DNA from: Enterobacter cloacae
GTDB taxonomy: Bacteria > Pseudomonadota > Gammaproteobacteria > Enterobacterales > Enterobacteriaceae
Direction: 5' to 3'
Assembly (NCBI GenBank): GCA_014169315.1
Contig: AP022133.1
Span: 3,472,001 to 3,536,000 of the forward strand
Length of the DNA: 64,000 nt
Positions 9,381-19,826 of the stretch are shown here, in pieces; positions within the stretch are counted from its first letter, which is position 1, and every line of letters starts with the position of its first letter. Position numbers and translations under genes: made by a program. The notes under the pieces are model-generated. The model searched no databases and was not told the DNA's origin. It saw nothing but the letters and a program-made list of their open reading frames with translations.

Positions 9381-11255
9381 TTATTTCTTCCTTGCATTTT
9401 CAATTGCACGTTTAACAGGTTTCGGAATCTGTTCGTCCCGTTCCCACTTAGATAAAACATCTTTCGCCCAGCTACACTCTGTCAAAGCTGAAACCAAGCC
9501 TGGGGCAAGCTGAGAAATAGGTGCCTGACTAATGAGTGCAGCGGCTCGAGCCCCGGTACTTGGGTGAATATGAGACACCTCGATAAGCATCAAGACCTCT
9601 TCGGCCTTTTGCCATAAACGGTTTGGTCGCCGAATTTCCCAGGCGCGAGCCATGGCAAGACCAGACTGCAGTTCACCAGCATCCATTATTTGCTGTTTTA
9701 ATGCTTCGTTCGAATTTCGGGCTGCCACCAACGCATCACGTAATGCTTTACCTACTACGTTCAGATCATCGGCACCAAAATCCCTAACGGTGCTATCTCT
9801 ACTGAGGTGCAATATAGGTCGCATATCCATATCACCAAGCAGAGGTTTGAGCTGCAGCCACTCACGGACAAACTCTTTATCTCCAAATAGAGTGGGGAGC
9901 GTATTATCCGGGTCTTTAGCAGCCATCTCTGCGTCATGAAGAATGCTGACTCTTCCTTCGTTTTCGGCCGAAACCTTTTCCGCCAATGCATTCGCAGTAG
10001 CTTCGTCACACCGCTCGAGTAAATGCCACTTAGCCAGAATTTGTACATCCACATCAATGCCTTGTGGTTTAGCTAATGTCTTACGCAAAAACACGGTATT
10101 AAGAAATCGCTTAATCAGTCGTGGGTTGGCCTGGACTGTACTTGCACTAAAAAGTAATGGAGCCAACCTCTCAGCTAGCCCCATTAGGTCGAGTAACTCA
10201 GCATCCTCCTTTTCCACCAGCGTTTCGAGGAATGCAAGATCAACGGTTTTTCCCGTCCAAGTTTCTCGTAGTCGAGCTTCTACGCTGAGTTTAGCTTTCT
10301 CAAAACTCTCGGTTTTCAGCTGTCCGCTGCGGTGAGCACGTTCCAAAAATAGCAACGCGGTATATGCTTTAGTCTCGTTAGAGCCTAGTCTTGGTACTCG
10401 CAACGGAACTTGAATTAACTTGTCGAAATAATTGGTTGCGATATCGTCATCCAAACCAGTACCAGCAAAGTGGACACGGACGGCTCCACGAATAAACACA
10501 TCGTCCGCGGCGATGACGAATGCACTTCGACGCAGAAACAGTAGCAACCGAATAGCCTCGAGCGTTGAAATAGCAGTCTTAGGTAGGCATCGATCAAGGT
10601 CATCGACAAAGACTACTAACGTGATATTCAGCTCGACGAGTAGCTCTTCCAAGGCTTCTCGAAAGGATTGTATTTCTTTTGGCAGCGAAACGGGTTTAGC
10701 TTCGTTCAAGAGTCCTTTGGTAGCTTCTGATGCATCTTTGGCGACTGCGATGCCTTCATTAAGTGATTCATTCTGCAATGCACCTTTTCCAGCCTCGACA
10801 ACTTTTCCAATAAGACCGACCGGAACCCCTGTGATCAAAGTGGCTGCAACTTCTCCACCAAGTTGAGCCAACCGTAGAAAATTAATGCGCTTGACGAGGG
10901 ATTTTGCCTTACCTAAAAGTCCACTATTCTGGGCGACTACAGCCTCAAGTACTGCATCTCCAACCGTCTGTAGCAGCGCGGTACGTGCATCTTCAAAGCC
11001 TTGATAAAGCCATGGATTGAAAGTTATCACTATATGTTTTGGTCGTTCCTCAGAGGCAATTTCCACTCCGACAGTCTGTTCCAGCGATAACTCAGATGCG
11101 ATCATCCGTACAAGTGACGATTTTCCTGCTCCCCAGCCTCCCGAGATCCCAATCGAGATTGGCTCCCCACCGGTATCTTTAATGAGCTCCGCACATGCTT
11201 TTGCTACTAGGCGAAAATTAACGTAATCAACGGTTGTCTCATTGTCATGCCACAT
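9381..11255 (-). CDS. qatA: QatA, KAP-family P-loop ATPase
   Basis: First gene of QatABCD; 624 residues. Walker A GGWGAGKS is at residues 39-46, and the Walker B segment FVDDLDRC lies near residue 218, typical of KAP NTPases. A hydrophobic stretch around residues 130-160 fits the membrane-associating insertion found in KAP proteins. The operon promoter must lie in the 11256-11470 gap. It probably senses infection or powers the complex, as inferred from the family. All four qat genes look intact. Confidence 0.93.
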   Translation of the reverse strand: MWHDNETTVDYVNFRLVAKACAELIKDTGGEPISIGISGGWGAGKSSLVRMIASELSLEQTVGVEIASEERPKHIVITFNPWLYQGFEDARTALLQTVGDAVLEAVVAQNSGLLGKAKSLVKRINFLRLAQLGGEVAATLITGVPVGLIGKVVEAGKGALQNESLNEGIAVAKDASEATKGLLNEAKPVSLPKEIQSFREALEELLVELNITLVVFVDDLDRCLPKTAISTLEAIRLLLFLRRSAFVIAADDVFIRGAVRVHFAGTGLDDDIATNYFDKLIQVPLRVPRLGSNETKAYTALLFLERAHRSGQLKTESFEKAKLSVEARLRETWTGKTVDLAFLETLVEKEDAELLDLMGLAERLAPLLFSASTVQANPRLIKRFLNTVFLRKTLAKPQGIDVDVQILAKWHLLERCDEATANALAEKVSAENEGRVSILHDAEMAAKDPDNTLPTLFGDKEFVREWLQLKPLLGDMDMRPILHLSRDSTVRDFGADDLNVVGKALRDALVAARNSNEALKQQIMDAGELQSGLAMARAWEIRRPNRLWQKAEEVLMLIEVSHIHPSTGARAAALISQAPISQLAPGLVSALTECSWAKDVLSKWERDEQIPKPVKRAIENARKK

Positions 11256-11472
11256 GATGTCCCCAATTATTTTTCTTCAAAACAACTCTTTACTAATTTC
11301 AGAAAGTTCTTCGACCCAACACCTGCTACCGAACTTATAGTATATGGGCAAGTTCCCCTTCTGTTTGCAAGGTTTTTGTTAGGATAAGGTAGATAATTGC
11401 TATCGAACTCAAATTCATTACAAATATAAATTTTAGAGTGAATTCTATGGCCTTCTACAGGGGATACCTCAC

Positions 11473-11623
11473 TCTGGTTAAGCGCTTCTGGCGTAGCCAG
11501 TGGTGCCGGGCGACGGCCTGGCAGACGTTGCTTTCCTTTTCGTCGAAAATTCAAACAGTAAATCCCGTGAACACGCTTATGGTTCCAAGCGTTACCCTGC
11601 CTGCATATCATCTGGAACCCGGA
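11473..11623 (-). pseudogene. IS3-family transposase OrfB fragment
   Basis: Translation on the minus strand gives NAWNHKRVHGIYC, then KRLPGRRPAPLATPEALNQ, matching the region just before the DDE core of IS3-family OrfB proteins (usual form: WNHKRVYRIYREL...PEALAVPEAINQ). It lacks a few residues after IYC and the match stops after LNQ, so only about 45 codons remain. No inverted repeats were found. The reading frame continues past the fragment into unrelated sequence, so it is not a gene. Confidence 0.7.
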
Positions 11624-11715
11624 AATCTCAAAAAGTGCCTGGAACTAAAACAGGTATGCTTACACCGGGGACAGGTCAAACCGAAAGCTCAATTCATTTA
11701 AAAAAGCATAATTAA

Positions 11716-11740
11716 CTCCGACCATTCAAAATGGTCGGAG
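11716..11740 (-). terminator. Hairpin downstream of the helicase operon
   Basis: Perfect 10-bp arms CTCCGACCAT and ATGGTCGGAG around a 5-base loop. Read on the minus strand it is followed, after about ten bases, by a T-run, fitting an intrinsic terminator for the leftward 515-residue gene. Confidence 0.6.
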
Positions 11741-11862
11741 GGGTATAAACTCCTATCAATTTAGCATTATCTCATTTGACATGAATAATGCCCCTCACCT
11801 ATTTGTTGTCCTTTAGCTAGTTCATAGCAACTTAGAAAAATTTATTCTCTGCAATATAAATG

Positions 11863-13410
11863 CTACTTGCGTAGCGATAAAATTGCCCGTGCGGTTTCAG
11901 CACGGTTAGCAATTTGCATTTTTTGTATTGCAGCATCCACATCTTCACCACTTTTCTTATTCAGTTTAATCAGAAACTCAACAGGTAATAGCGAAGTTAA
12001 ATTTTCAAGTTTTGATTCAGACCAATTGATGGTTGCAACAACCCCTTCAATTCGCTTAATCATTAGGTTTTTAAGTAATTCTAAACGCTCTGGCTCAACG
12101 GTTATATAACCAATCGGCAGGGTTAATGCACTATCAGAATTAGGTTGACCATGGTATTGCACCAGAGCAATCACATCAGGGATTAAGAGTATCTCCAAAC
12201 GATCAAACTTAGCCTCTGAAGTCAGGCCAATACCGGTAGGAAAACGACCAAAGTGTCGCTTACGTTCTTGACGTTTCTCGCCTTCATCAGCGCTTGGGTG
12301 TAAAAGCGAAATACGGGCAACCTTATCATCAGCATAATTGCCAAGGATATCACCTAGATCACGATTAAAACGCGAAAGTTGACTGCCATTAGCTCCCCAA
12401 AGTGGTACTTTGCTGCTATACCATAGCGCTTTTGGAACAATGTTACCTTCATAATCACGTAATGCATTATGCAACATACTGATAAAGAGCTTAGAGTTAT
12501 GCGGCAAATAAACAGCCCCTAACATGCCGGTAGTCAATGAAGTACCGTAGCCAGTTTTCCGTTGTTCGCGGGCCTCTATCCAAGCGGAATAGTCGAACTT
12601 ATAACCATTAGCAAATTGTAACAACACTTTATCATTTGCTAGTTTACAGAAAACTTCACAGTCGATACCAAATTCATCTAGTTTATGTTCTCCCAAAAAA
12701 TCTGCGATATGAGCCTCCAGATCGTTTGAAAGCGGCAGTCGGGTGTTACCTAAATATTCATAGGAGCGAGTAAATTTCTGCGGCTCAATGCTACCAGCAG
12801 AAGCATCGTAGCTAACCTCTATCTCTATTGGGAGCTGCACCATTTCATGCGAACTGCAGCTCATTATCTTATATAATCTAGTCCTTTGACGCTCATACTC
12901 ACTGTTGCGGCTAAGCAAAAGATGGTGGCGAAACTGGGAGCTAAAAGCCTCTGTTACCGCAGCAGCATCTCCCCCGATCTGATGCCGAGGCAATAGCTCT
13001 GGCAGTCCAGAAGTAAAACGACGATTCGGTTGCGGTTTACATATCGAAAGAGTTAGTAGATCGAACGCCACCTCCTCCGTACGTTCTTGATACTTAACTA
13101 AACTTGGCTTCCCACCATTACTAGCTGCATGCTTACGTAGGAATGAGCTAGCCTCAATATGCCCATCAGGATTAATGTTGATCAGTCTGTTAGCCAGCAA
13201 GCCATCAAGCAATACCTCTCGCTCACGATCGGTTAGACCAAAGTAATTCTGTAACTCGCTGGGGTAGAGCTGATCAAAAATAAGCAGCAAGCGGCATGCA
13301 AATTGTTCAATTCCAGGCATTAGTTTTTCAGTGGTCAAAGCGCAGTTGATTTTGTAACTACGCGCAGGTAGTAGAACGGTAATCAGATTACCCAGACGTG
13401 GTTCTGACAT
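11863..13410 (-). CDS. 515-residue partner of the NERD-kinase-helicase
   Basis: Not recognised as a named family. Its ATG shares one base with the stop of the split helicase gene (TAATG), so the two were translationally coupled. The N-terminal 110 residues look like a winged-helix domain (LTDREREVLLDGLLANRLI with a following wing); the remainder is mixed alpha/beta with no phospholipase D HxK(x4)D motif and no nuclease motif that I can identify. It contains FSSQFRHHLLLSRNSEYERQ and a long C-terminal helical stretch. The gene is intact, but lies downstream of the IS insertion and may be poorly expressed. Possible role: regulator or effector of the helicase protein. Confidence 0.75.
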   Translation of the reverse strand: MSEPRLGNLITVLLPARSYKINCALTTEKLMPGIEQFACRLLLIFDQLYPSELQNYFGLTDREREVLLDGLLANRLININPDGHIEASSFLRKHAASNGGKPSLVKYQERTEEVAFDLLTLSICKPQPNRRFTSGLPELLPRHQIGGDAAAVTEAFSSQFRHHLLLSRNSEYERQRTRLYKIMSCSSHEMVQLPIEIEVSYDASAGSIEPQKFTRSYEYLGNTRLPLSNDLEAHIADFLGEHKLDEFGIDCEVFCKLANDKVLLQFANGYKFDYSAWIEAREQRKTGYGTSLTTGMLGAVYLPHNSKLFISMLHNALRDYEGNIVPKALWYSSKVPLWGANGSQLSRFNRDLGDILGNYADDKVARISLLHPSADEGEKRQERKRHFGRFPTGIGLTSEAKFDRLEILLIPDVIALVQYHGQPNSDSALTLPIGYITVEPERLELLKNLMIKRIEGVVATINWSESKLENLTSLLPVEFLIKLNKKSGEDVDAAIQKMQIANRAETARAILSLRK

Positions 13411-14081
13411 TAGTTGTTATCTCCAAGCAGGCTTTGACCACACAGGATTTGGTAGTTTGGTTCATCTACGGCAACCTGTTTACTAATAAATTCATGAACG
13501 TTTCCAAGTGCTGAATCATTATTGGTCTTTGACCACATACGCCTAGCTCCCAGAATCAATAACCTTTCTTGAGCTCGCGAAATAGCAACATTTATTCGCG
13601 GCGCATCGCGCAGGAAACCTTGTAGTTTGTTGGGATTATCGCGGACCAGACTGAGGATAATTATCTTGTTCTCCTGACCCTGATATGAATCAACGGTATC
13701 GATCTTAATCAAACCACGTAACGATGCTGCCCATTCAGCCCGACTGATAGCATTATCAATTTCCTCTTTTTGCTGACGATACATTGTGATTATACCAATA
13801 GGATATGGCTGCTCTGTGGTAATAGTTTGCTCAAGCTGTGCAATGCAGTCATCGCTCGACAATGACTGCAAAGCCTCCAGCAGTAGCCTGACTTCTCGTT
13901 GATTGTAGTAACGGCCATTACCCTTATGCTCTTCTGCACCTGCTTCATTAGGGCTTGAACTATCGATCCAAGTAACAGTTTTGTTCCAAGGACTTGGTAG
14001 CTGGGAATACCAATCTGGCGAGACTTTCCTTGATGAATGCAGTTTACCGATATCTTGAGCGTAGAAGCACTCCGATACTAA
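13410..14081 (-). pseudogene. 3' part of IS-split NERD-kinase-helicase gene
   Basis: C-terminal 223 or so residues of the helicase interrupted by the IS5-family element. The frame is open from the CTAA duplication to the stop at 13410. It encodes the second RecA-like domain with superfamily 1 motif V (VDSYQGQENKIIILS) and motif VI (RINVAISRAQERLLILG). An internal ATG at 13871 could start a 153-residue fragment, but without motifs I-III this would not be a helicase. The junction with the 5' part is in frame when the IS and one target duplication are removed. Confidence 0.85.
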
Positions 14082-15278
14082 GGAAGCTGCGATTAAGTGG
14101 TCCGCAGCTCCCGATATGACGCCCCAAACCGTCCTTTATCGACGTCCTGTGGCTCAATTTTCCAATTTTCAGCCCAAAATCGTCTCTTCGTGGCTGATTT
14201 TGGCCCTGTTTCAGGCCAATTTCCTCATTTCAGGTAGATCTCGCCTGTGCCCGTATCAATTGGTCAACTCGAACCAGGTTCGCCAGGGTGAATAACATCG
14301 CCAGTTGACTGTCATTTTTAGCCAGCCCCTTGTACCTGGCTTTGACGAAACCAAACTGACATTTTACTATCCGAAATGGATGCTCAACCTTCGCTCGGAT
14401 ACTCGCTTTCAGGTATTCGTAACGGATGGCCAGCTTGTTCTTGCGCGGGTGTTGCTTCAATGCATTCACTTTGCCGGGACGCTTGGCGATAAGCCAGTCT
14501 GCGCTGACATCGCTGAGCTCATCGCGCTTTTCGGCCCCCTGATAACCAGCATCGGCTGAGATAAATTCTTCATCGCCATGCAGTAACTTGCCAACCTGAT
14601 TGAGGTCGTGCTCGTTAGCCGCCGTGGTCACCAGACTGTGGGTCAGGCCACTTTTGGCGTCCACGCCAATGTGCGCTTTCATGCCGAAGTACCACTGGTT
14701 ACCTTTCTTGGTCTGGTGCATGTCTTCATCACGGCTGTTGTGTTTGTTTTTGGTAGAGCTGGGGGCTTGAATGATGGTGGCATCCACCAAGGTGCCCTGG
14801 GTCATTAGAACGCCACACTCTGCTAGCCAGTGATTAACGGTACTGAAGATTTTGCGGGCCAGTTCATGCTGCTCCAGCAAATGCCGGAAATTCATGATGG
14901 TAGTGCGGTCTGGAATGGCTTTATCCAGTGACAGGCGAGCAAATTGGCGCATGGAGGCGATTTCATAGAGGGCATCTTCCATGGCCTCATCGCTCAGGTT
15001 GTACCATTGCTGCATGCAGTGAATACGCAGCATGGTTTCCAGCGGATAGGGCCTGCGACCATTACCGGCCTTGGGATACACAGGCTCGATAACGCCAAGT
15101 AATTTGTCCCAGGGAAGCAAGTCATCCATTCTGCCAAGGAAAACTTCTTTGCGGGTCTGGCGGCGTTTACTGGAAAACTCACTGTCGGCAAAAGTCAGTT
15201 GCTGGCTCATCCGGTTACTCATTCTGGGTTCAGGTTACAACACGATGATCTCACATCTCGGACTTATTCGCACCTTCC
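14082..15278. mobile_element. IS5-family insertion sequence (1197 bp)
   Basis: Terminal inverted repeats are visible: the left end begins GGAAGCTGCGATTAAGTGG, the right end, on the minus strand, GGAAGGTGCGAATAAGTCC. The element is flanked by the 4-bp direct repeat CTAA at 14078-14081 and 15279-15282, the target type of the IS5 group. Length and transposase match IS5 (about 1195 bp). It contains one transposase gene, oriented leftward like the gene it disrupts. Confidence 0.95.
14230..15222 (-). CDS. IS5-family transposase
   Basis: 330-residue DDE transposase close to E. coli IS5 Ins[20 protein letters not shown] at the N-terminus, the first Asp in GTLVDATII, the second in SADAGYQG and the Glu in [10 protein letters not shown]. 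Full length and without visible damage, so the element may still be mobile. A second start lies four codons downstream. Confidence 0.95.
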   Translation of the reverse strand: MSNRMSQQLTFADSEFSSKRRQTRKEVFLGRMDDLLPWDKLLGVIEPVYPKAGNGRRPYPLETMLRIHCMQQWYNLSDEAMEDALYEIASMRQFARLSLDKAIPDRTTIMNFRHLLEQHELARKIFSTVNHWLAECGVLMTQGTLVDATIIQAPSSTKNKHNSRDEDMHQTKKGNQWYFGMKAHIGVDAKSGLTHSLVTTAANEHDLNQVGKLLHGDEEFISADAGYQGAEKRDELSDVSADWLIAKRPGKVNALKQHPRKNKLAIRYEYLKASIRAKVEHPFRIVKCQFGFVKARYKGLAKNDSQLAMLFTLANLVRVDQLIRAQARST

Positions 15279-18200
15279 CTAACTCGCCAATTGGTTCTAC
15301 CATTCGATATTGAGTATCGAGTGTTACGCCGTCTGTTGCTTTAAAAGCACGTTCAAAATCAGACTCGTAAAAGATCCCTTTCCCGAGTTCTAACCTCTTA
15401 GAGGCTAACTTAAGATGCTGTTGATGATAGAATGGTGGCAATTGTTTATGATCCCCTACCAGTAATACTCGCTTGCCTGATTGCAGTGCTACCATCAATT
15501 CAGCAGCTTGTGCTCGGCCAGCCTCATCAACTATTACCCAATCAAAACTAGACTCAGCTAGCTCTAGTCGACGATTCCCAACACCAACAAGAGTTCCGCA
15601 AACCAATCGCTTACTTTTGAACATAAATCGATCAAACCCAGCCTCGCCGCCGCGTAATACATCCATCCACTCTTGGCTCATTTCCAATAGTTGCAGAAAA
15701 GGTTCAAGGTTCTCTGGATTGTTATAACTGCATTGTATGGCAATTTGCTCAGCCAACTGTCTTATCAAGGTCTCATCATAGACGAGAGTTTTCAGCAAGC
15801 TTTCATCGAATATTGAGTTAACAATTTCTTGTGTTCGCAGTTTAAGCTGATTGCTTTGTTCTAATAATTCAGTCAGTCGCTCTTGATGACTAATACTACT
15901 GCTCTTTGTCTGTTCTACTTTATCCAACTCACGGCTATATTGGCCATATGTCACCATCAAGGGATTCAGCGTACGATGTAACTGACATAACTGTTTGACT
16001 AATAATGGAGCCATGCCTAGGCGTTTTCCCAAGGAGCTAACTCGCAGGTCATATTCACGGTGAAATTTATGCTGAATCTGTCGCTGAAGAGCTTTAGTTG
16101 CAACACTTAGCATACCCTCATCAATCATAAGTTCATTACCAATACGTACTGTATCCAGTTCCATTCCTTTTGTATGGCAGAGCTCTCGAGCCTTAATGGC
16201 TACATTATCAACAGAAGCATGGGATTGGCCGACAAGAAGAATATTATTCACTCCGCAATGTTGATACAGATAGTGAATAAATTTTGAAATAAAGGTAGTT
16301 TTACCTGTTCCTGGCGGTCCCTGCAGAACTCCAACCGGTCCCAACTCGACCAACTGTTGAAACGCCATGAGCTGCTGTTCATTAAAACGTTGTCCAGGCT
16401 GATCATAAAGCTCGCGTAATGTCTCCGCGGATGGCCGCGGTTGCATTTGCTGCATACAGGGTTTCTGGTGGTAATCAAAATACTGTGGCAGATGCTGGAT
16501 CTCTGCTTTGTTTTCAATTACTCGTTGAAGGGCTCTTTGGCGCAACTCTCTTGATGATTTGTCACGGATCGACTCCAATAGTAGCTGGCTGCCGCTACTA
16601 ATTCGCTTACGAGCAGCATCGAAATCAAAGCGAATAGCCAATAGATTCGGCGTAGTTTCATTTAGCCGCAACTCCCCTAACTGCACTGATTCACGCTTAT
16701 CTTTAATATAAACAATGATCTTATCATCAAGTTCAAAGCTGAGGTCAGCACCGGATTCCGTTGTATATGGGTAGAGTAAGCAACCACTTGGTGATTCCTG
16801 AAAGTCAGTTGAATCGATGTTGACTATATCTCGTAGGTCTACTTCTGTGTCAGACAATGCCTGCCACAACTCAACCGGACTTGACTCACTACTATCGAAG
16901 TCATCTTCATCCATCTCTTGATTAGGATTAGCTCGCTCAATGATGGCGTCAATTACTGGCTCGAGATTAAACAGCAGTTCAATAAAAGTATTACGCTGAT
17001 TAAGTGAGCCACGCTGTAATGAAAGTTGAGTATTAATTTTAGCTTGGGAATATTTACCAGCCTTTATACTTTCTTCGATCGATAATCCTTTTTTATACAA
17101 TATTCTATTAATAGTGCGATTATCAGGATCCAGGTCTACCAATAGCCGCTCACCTAAACCAGTGATGTAACAACGCAATTCATGCGCAAAGCGTGGATTA
17201 GCTGACCAGTTACAGTGAAAATGATAGATGCCATCATTTTGTTCTAGAAGCTTCATTTCTTGCGGCCAATCATCTGTGCCCCAGCAAACAGGAATTACCT
17301 TATCCTGTAATTCAGACTCCACAACTTGCTTAATCTCAGCTTGTTCCGGGGCTCGAAGTGACTGCAGCAAAGGATCGAGCGCGATAGGTATACCGTCAAC
17401 GGTTTGCTTGGCACGTTCCAACTCAGCTTGAACCGGTACTGGCATATCTTCACTAAATAACTCCTCCACCATACGATATACGGCAAAGCAATCTCGCCCA
17501 AAAGCATCAGTGCTTTCAGGATTATCTGGCTGGTAACGATTATCTGCTGTTAATTCATCACTGAATTCAAGCAATCCAATCAGGGTAATTGCTGTCTGCT
17601 CCCCGGCTAGTACCAGCAGTTTCTCTGGGCAAAGATCTCCATGAGGTAACTGCTTTTCATGGAAAGCATGAATGGTGTTGATCAACGTCTCCGCTATTGT
17701 GAAACGTTGGGATTGTTCTAACACGTTCTCAGCAATAAACTGTGACCACGGTAGACCATCCACATACTCGCTCACTACATACAAGCCGCCTTGCCCTAAT
17801 AGCCCACAGGAATGCACCTTAGGAGTTGGCAGATTTATATGTGTAAGCTTATCGATTCGCTGCTTAAAAGCGTGGATACGGCGGTTAACACCAGGTTGCT
17901 GAGGATTCAGAATCACGCCATCCCACAACTTTACCTGCAGGGCTTTCCCACCTTGTTCACAGTGGTAACTGATGCTGCCTGTCGTAGCAATGGCAGCAAG
18001 CGCAGGGTAAACCATAGACAAATCTTCAGGAAGCGGAGGAAACTCAATTAACACACCAACGCTGTTCATCCCTTCGCGAAAGAATTTGTTTTGCTTTAAC
18101 TCTTGATAAATCTGGTTTGCTTCATCAAATTCTTGGCTATGTTCCTTAGTAGCCGCATTAAACTCATTGAGCATTATGTCTGCACGTGGAAAGCGTTTAC

Positions 18201-19569
18201 TTGGCTCAAGGTTAAGAGCTTGTTCAAACCAGCTATTTAAAATGCCGCTAAAAGGATCAGTTAATGGAGCTCGCCATTCAGGCATCTGTCCAGGAGTCAG
18301 TAACGATTCGCCTGCAAAACAAATACGATAAGCAATTACAGCCAACATGAATACATCTAGGCGATAGGGCTCAACTGCTTCTTCAAAAGCATCTTCGGGC
18401 AGAGTATATGGAGCACTTTGCAATGTCGGACGTAATGCCTCTAGGCTATTATGTCCCTCCAGCGAGGCTGCGCCAAAACCAGTAACGACAATGCTCTTTT
18501 GATCCCCTGCGTACCATAGATTGTGCGGGTCAATATCACAATGGCCTATACCTAGGCTATGTAATTCAGAGAATGGAGCCAATAATGCACGAACGCGATC
18601 AATACGATCAGACTTACTCCATCCGTCAGCTTCGCTATCTAGTATCTCATCCAATCGGCTAAAACTGCGGCGTAACTCATACAGCTCACGGGCATCATCA
18701 GTTACATCCTCGTCGGATAATTCCCTTACCGCACGCAACATATAATCCTGCATAGTTGCACTGCCATGACGAACCAAGCGACCGACTCGTGTTTCACGCA
18801 GAGCTATCTCAGACCATAATGTTTGCATTGCATTTGCTACACCCAGGGCATCAAAGTTCCACTGGCGTAGCAGGCCTCTATGTTGACTATTGTCTTTGTG
18901 GCTAGCCCTGAATTCGTGGTAGACCATGTGGGGATGACTAAAGAATGGCTTATCGCTCGCAAGATAACCGCTCTCTTTCAATGGTAAAGGCCTTACTTTT
19001 GGGCCTTCAAAGAAAGACTTAATGATCGGTAATGCCTCATCTGAATTTGGACGAGGCTTGCCCCCTTCAAATAGATAAGAAAAATTAGTCTCTTGCACCA
19101 GTTTTTCGTATTTTTTAGGATTGCCTATAGTCAAGAATTCATCGCGGGTATGAACATAGCGACTCTCACTTGGCGGCAAATTCTCAGGGCCTGCACTGCC
19201 ACACAGCACTACATGAGCCTCAACATGTAAAAAATAACCCAACTTACGAGAGAGCTCTTCCTGCAACAAATCCCTTAGCCGCTGTGCATGCTCGCGTTTG
19301 ATCTGATAGGGACTTTTGCCTCGTGGCTTACCATTTTGCAGCCACTTGCCCCCTTCACATGTGATGCTACCATTCCACTCTTTGAGCTCGACTAATAGCA
19401 GCCGGTCAGCAGTAATAATTAATGTATCGATTTCCATCGAGCCTTGGCTATCGGTAACAACCAAGCCAGCATAGCCAAACCAACTATCAGGTAACTGTTT
19501 GACCATCATATCAACTGTTTTGGTTTCACTACGGTGCAGGCCTGCACCACCTACTATCTGATACTTCAC
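15279..19569 (-). pseudogene. 5' part of IS-split NERD / kinase-like / SF1 helicase gene
   Basis: N-terminal 1430 residues of a protein that would have 1652. Order: a NERD nuclease-related domain (about residues 10-130, with IDTLIITADRLLLVELKEW), a kinase-like domain with HCDIDPHN near residue 343 but TGFG in place of DFG, a second kinase-like domain with HGDLCPEK near 643, then a UPF1/DNA2-like helicase with Walker A GPPGTGKT near 1085, Walker B VDEAG near 1346, GDHKQLPP, and DTQYRM near 1418. The IS cuts just after DTQYRM, so motifs V and VI are lost and the frame ends 14 codons into the IS. COG1112-type helicases fused to kinase domains occur in Mokosh defence, but no phospholipase D partner is seen, so this may be a different system. 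Confidence 0.88.
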
Positions 19570-19680
19570 GTTTTCTCCTGCACCACTACAATGCTGTTGG
19601 TGGTAGTCAAGTAAAATGGGATGTAGTTATCTCAGACATTGCATAGATTGCGCCTGCCTGATACTAAAAATGTGATTATG

Positions 19681-19723
19681 AAAGTGAACGCCAGAAATTT
19701 TATACCGTTCGCAAAGTGAACGC
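19681..19723. promoter_or_regulatory. 11-bp direct repeats upstream of yfjP
   Basis: AAAGTGAACGC occurs at 19681-19691 and 19713-19723, 32 bp apart, about three helical turns. It lies between the divergent helicase gene and yfjP. The phasing suggests a dimeric regulator binding site for one or both promoters. No regulator can be assigned; the WYL protein YfjR is one candidate. Confidence 0.45.
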
Positions 19724-19771
19724 ATTCCAAAATTTTTCAAATATATATCATCATCTTGAACATATCACTAT

Positions 19772-19804
19772 AACGGCGAATCCATAAGGATTCGCCGTTT
19801 TTGT
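19772..19804 (+). terminator. Strong hairpin terminator 22 bp before yfjP
   Basis: Perfect 12-bp arms AACGGCGAATCC and GGATTCGCCGTT with an ATAA loop, followed directly by a T-run. No rightward gene precedes it, so it either ends a short leader RNA (attenuation of yfjP) or insulates the block from upstream transcription. Confidence 0.8.
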
Positions 19805-19826
19805 TTTCTTTGTTTCAGGAGATATC

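Larger units (their letters stand above)
11256..11862. other. Gap with qat promoter region and IS debris
   Basis: About 600 bp without an intact gene. The right part holds the hairpin terminator of the leftward helicase operon, the middle an IS3-type transposase fragment, and the left AT-rich part must contain the qat promoter. The debris suggests that the qat and helicase modules were joined by an insertion-sequence-associated event. Confidence 0.6.

Noticed and set aside
11267..11611. 114-codon minus-strand frame as a gene
   Set aside because: The first half is an IS3 OrfB fragment; the second half is unrelated and has no supporting features.
11863..13410. Phospholipase D motif in the 515-residue partner (which would make it a Mokosh pair)
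   Set aside because: The closest stretch, HNSKLF, has the wrong spacing and no HxK(x4)D is present.
13410..13871. 153-codon frame as an independent helicase-like gene
   Set aside because: It starts at an internal Met of the split gene and lacks motifs I-IV and a ribosome binding site.
15235..19569. 1444-codon frame as a complete helicase gene
   Set aside because: Its last 14 codons are IS5 sequence and it lacks helicase motifs V and VI; the native 3' end is on the other side of the IS.
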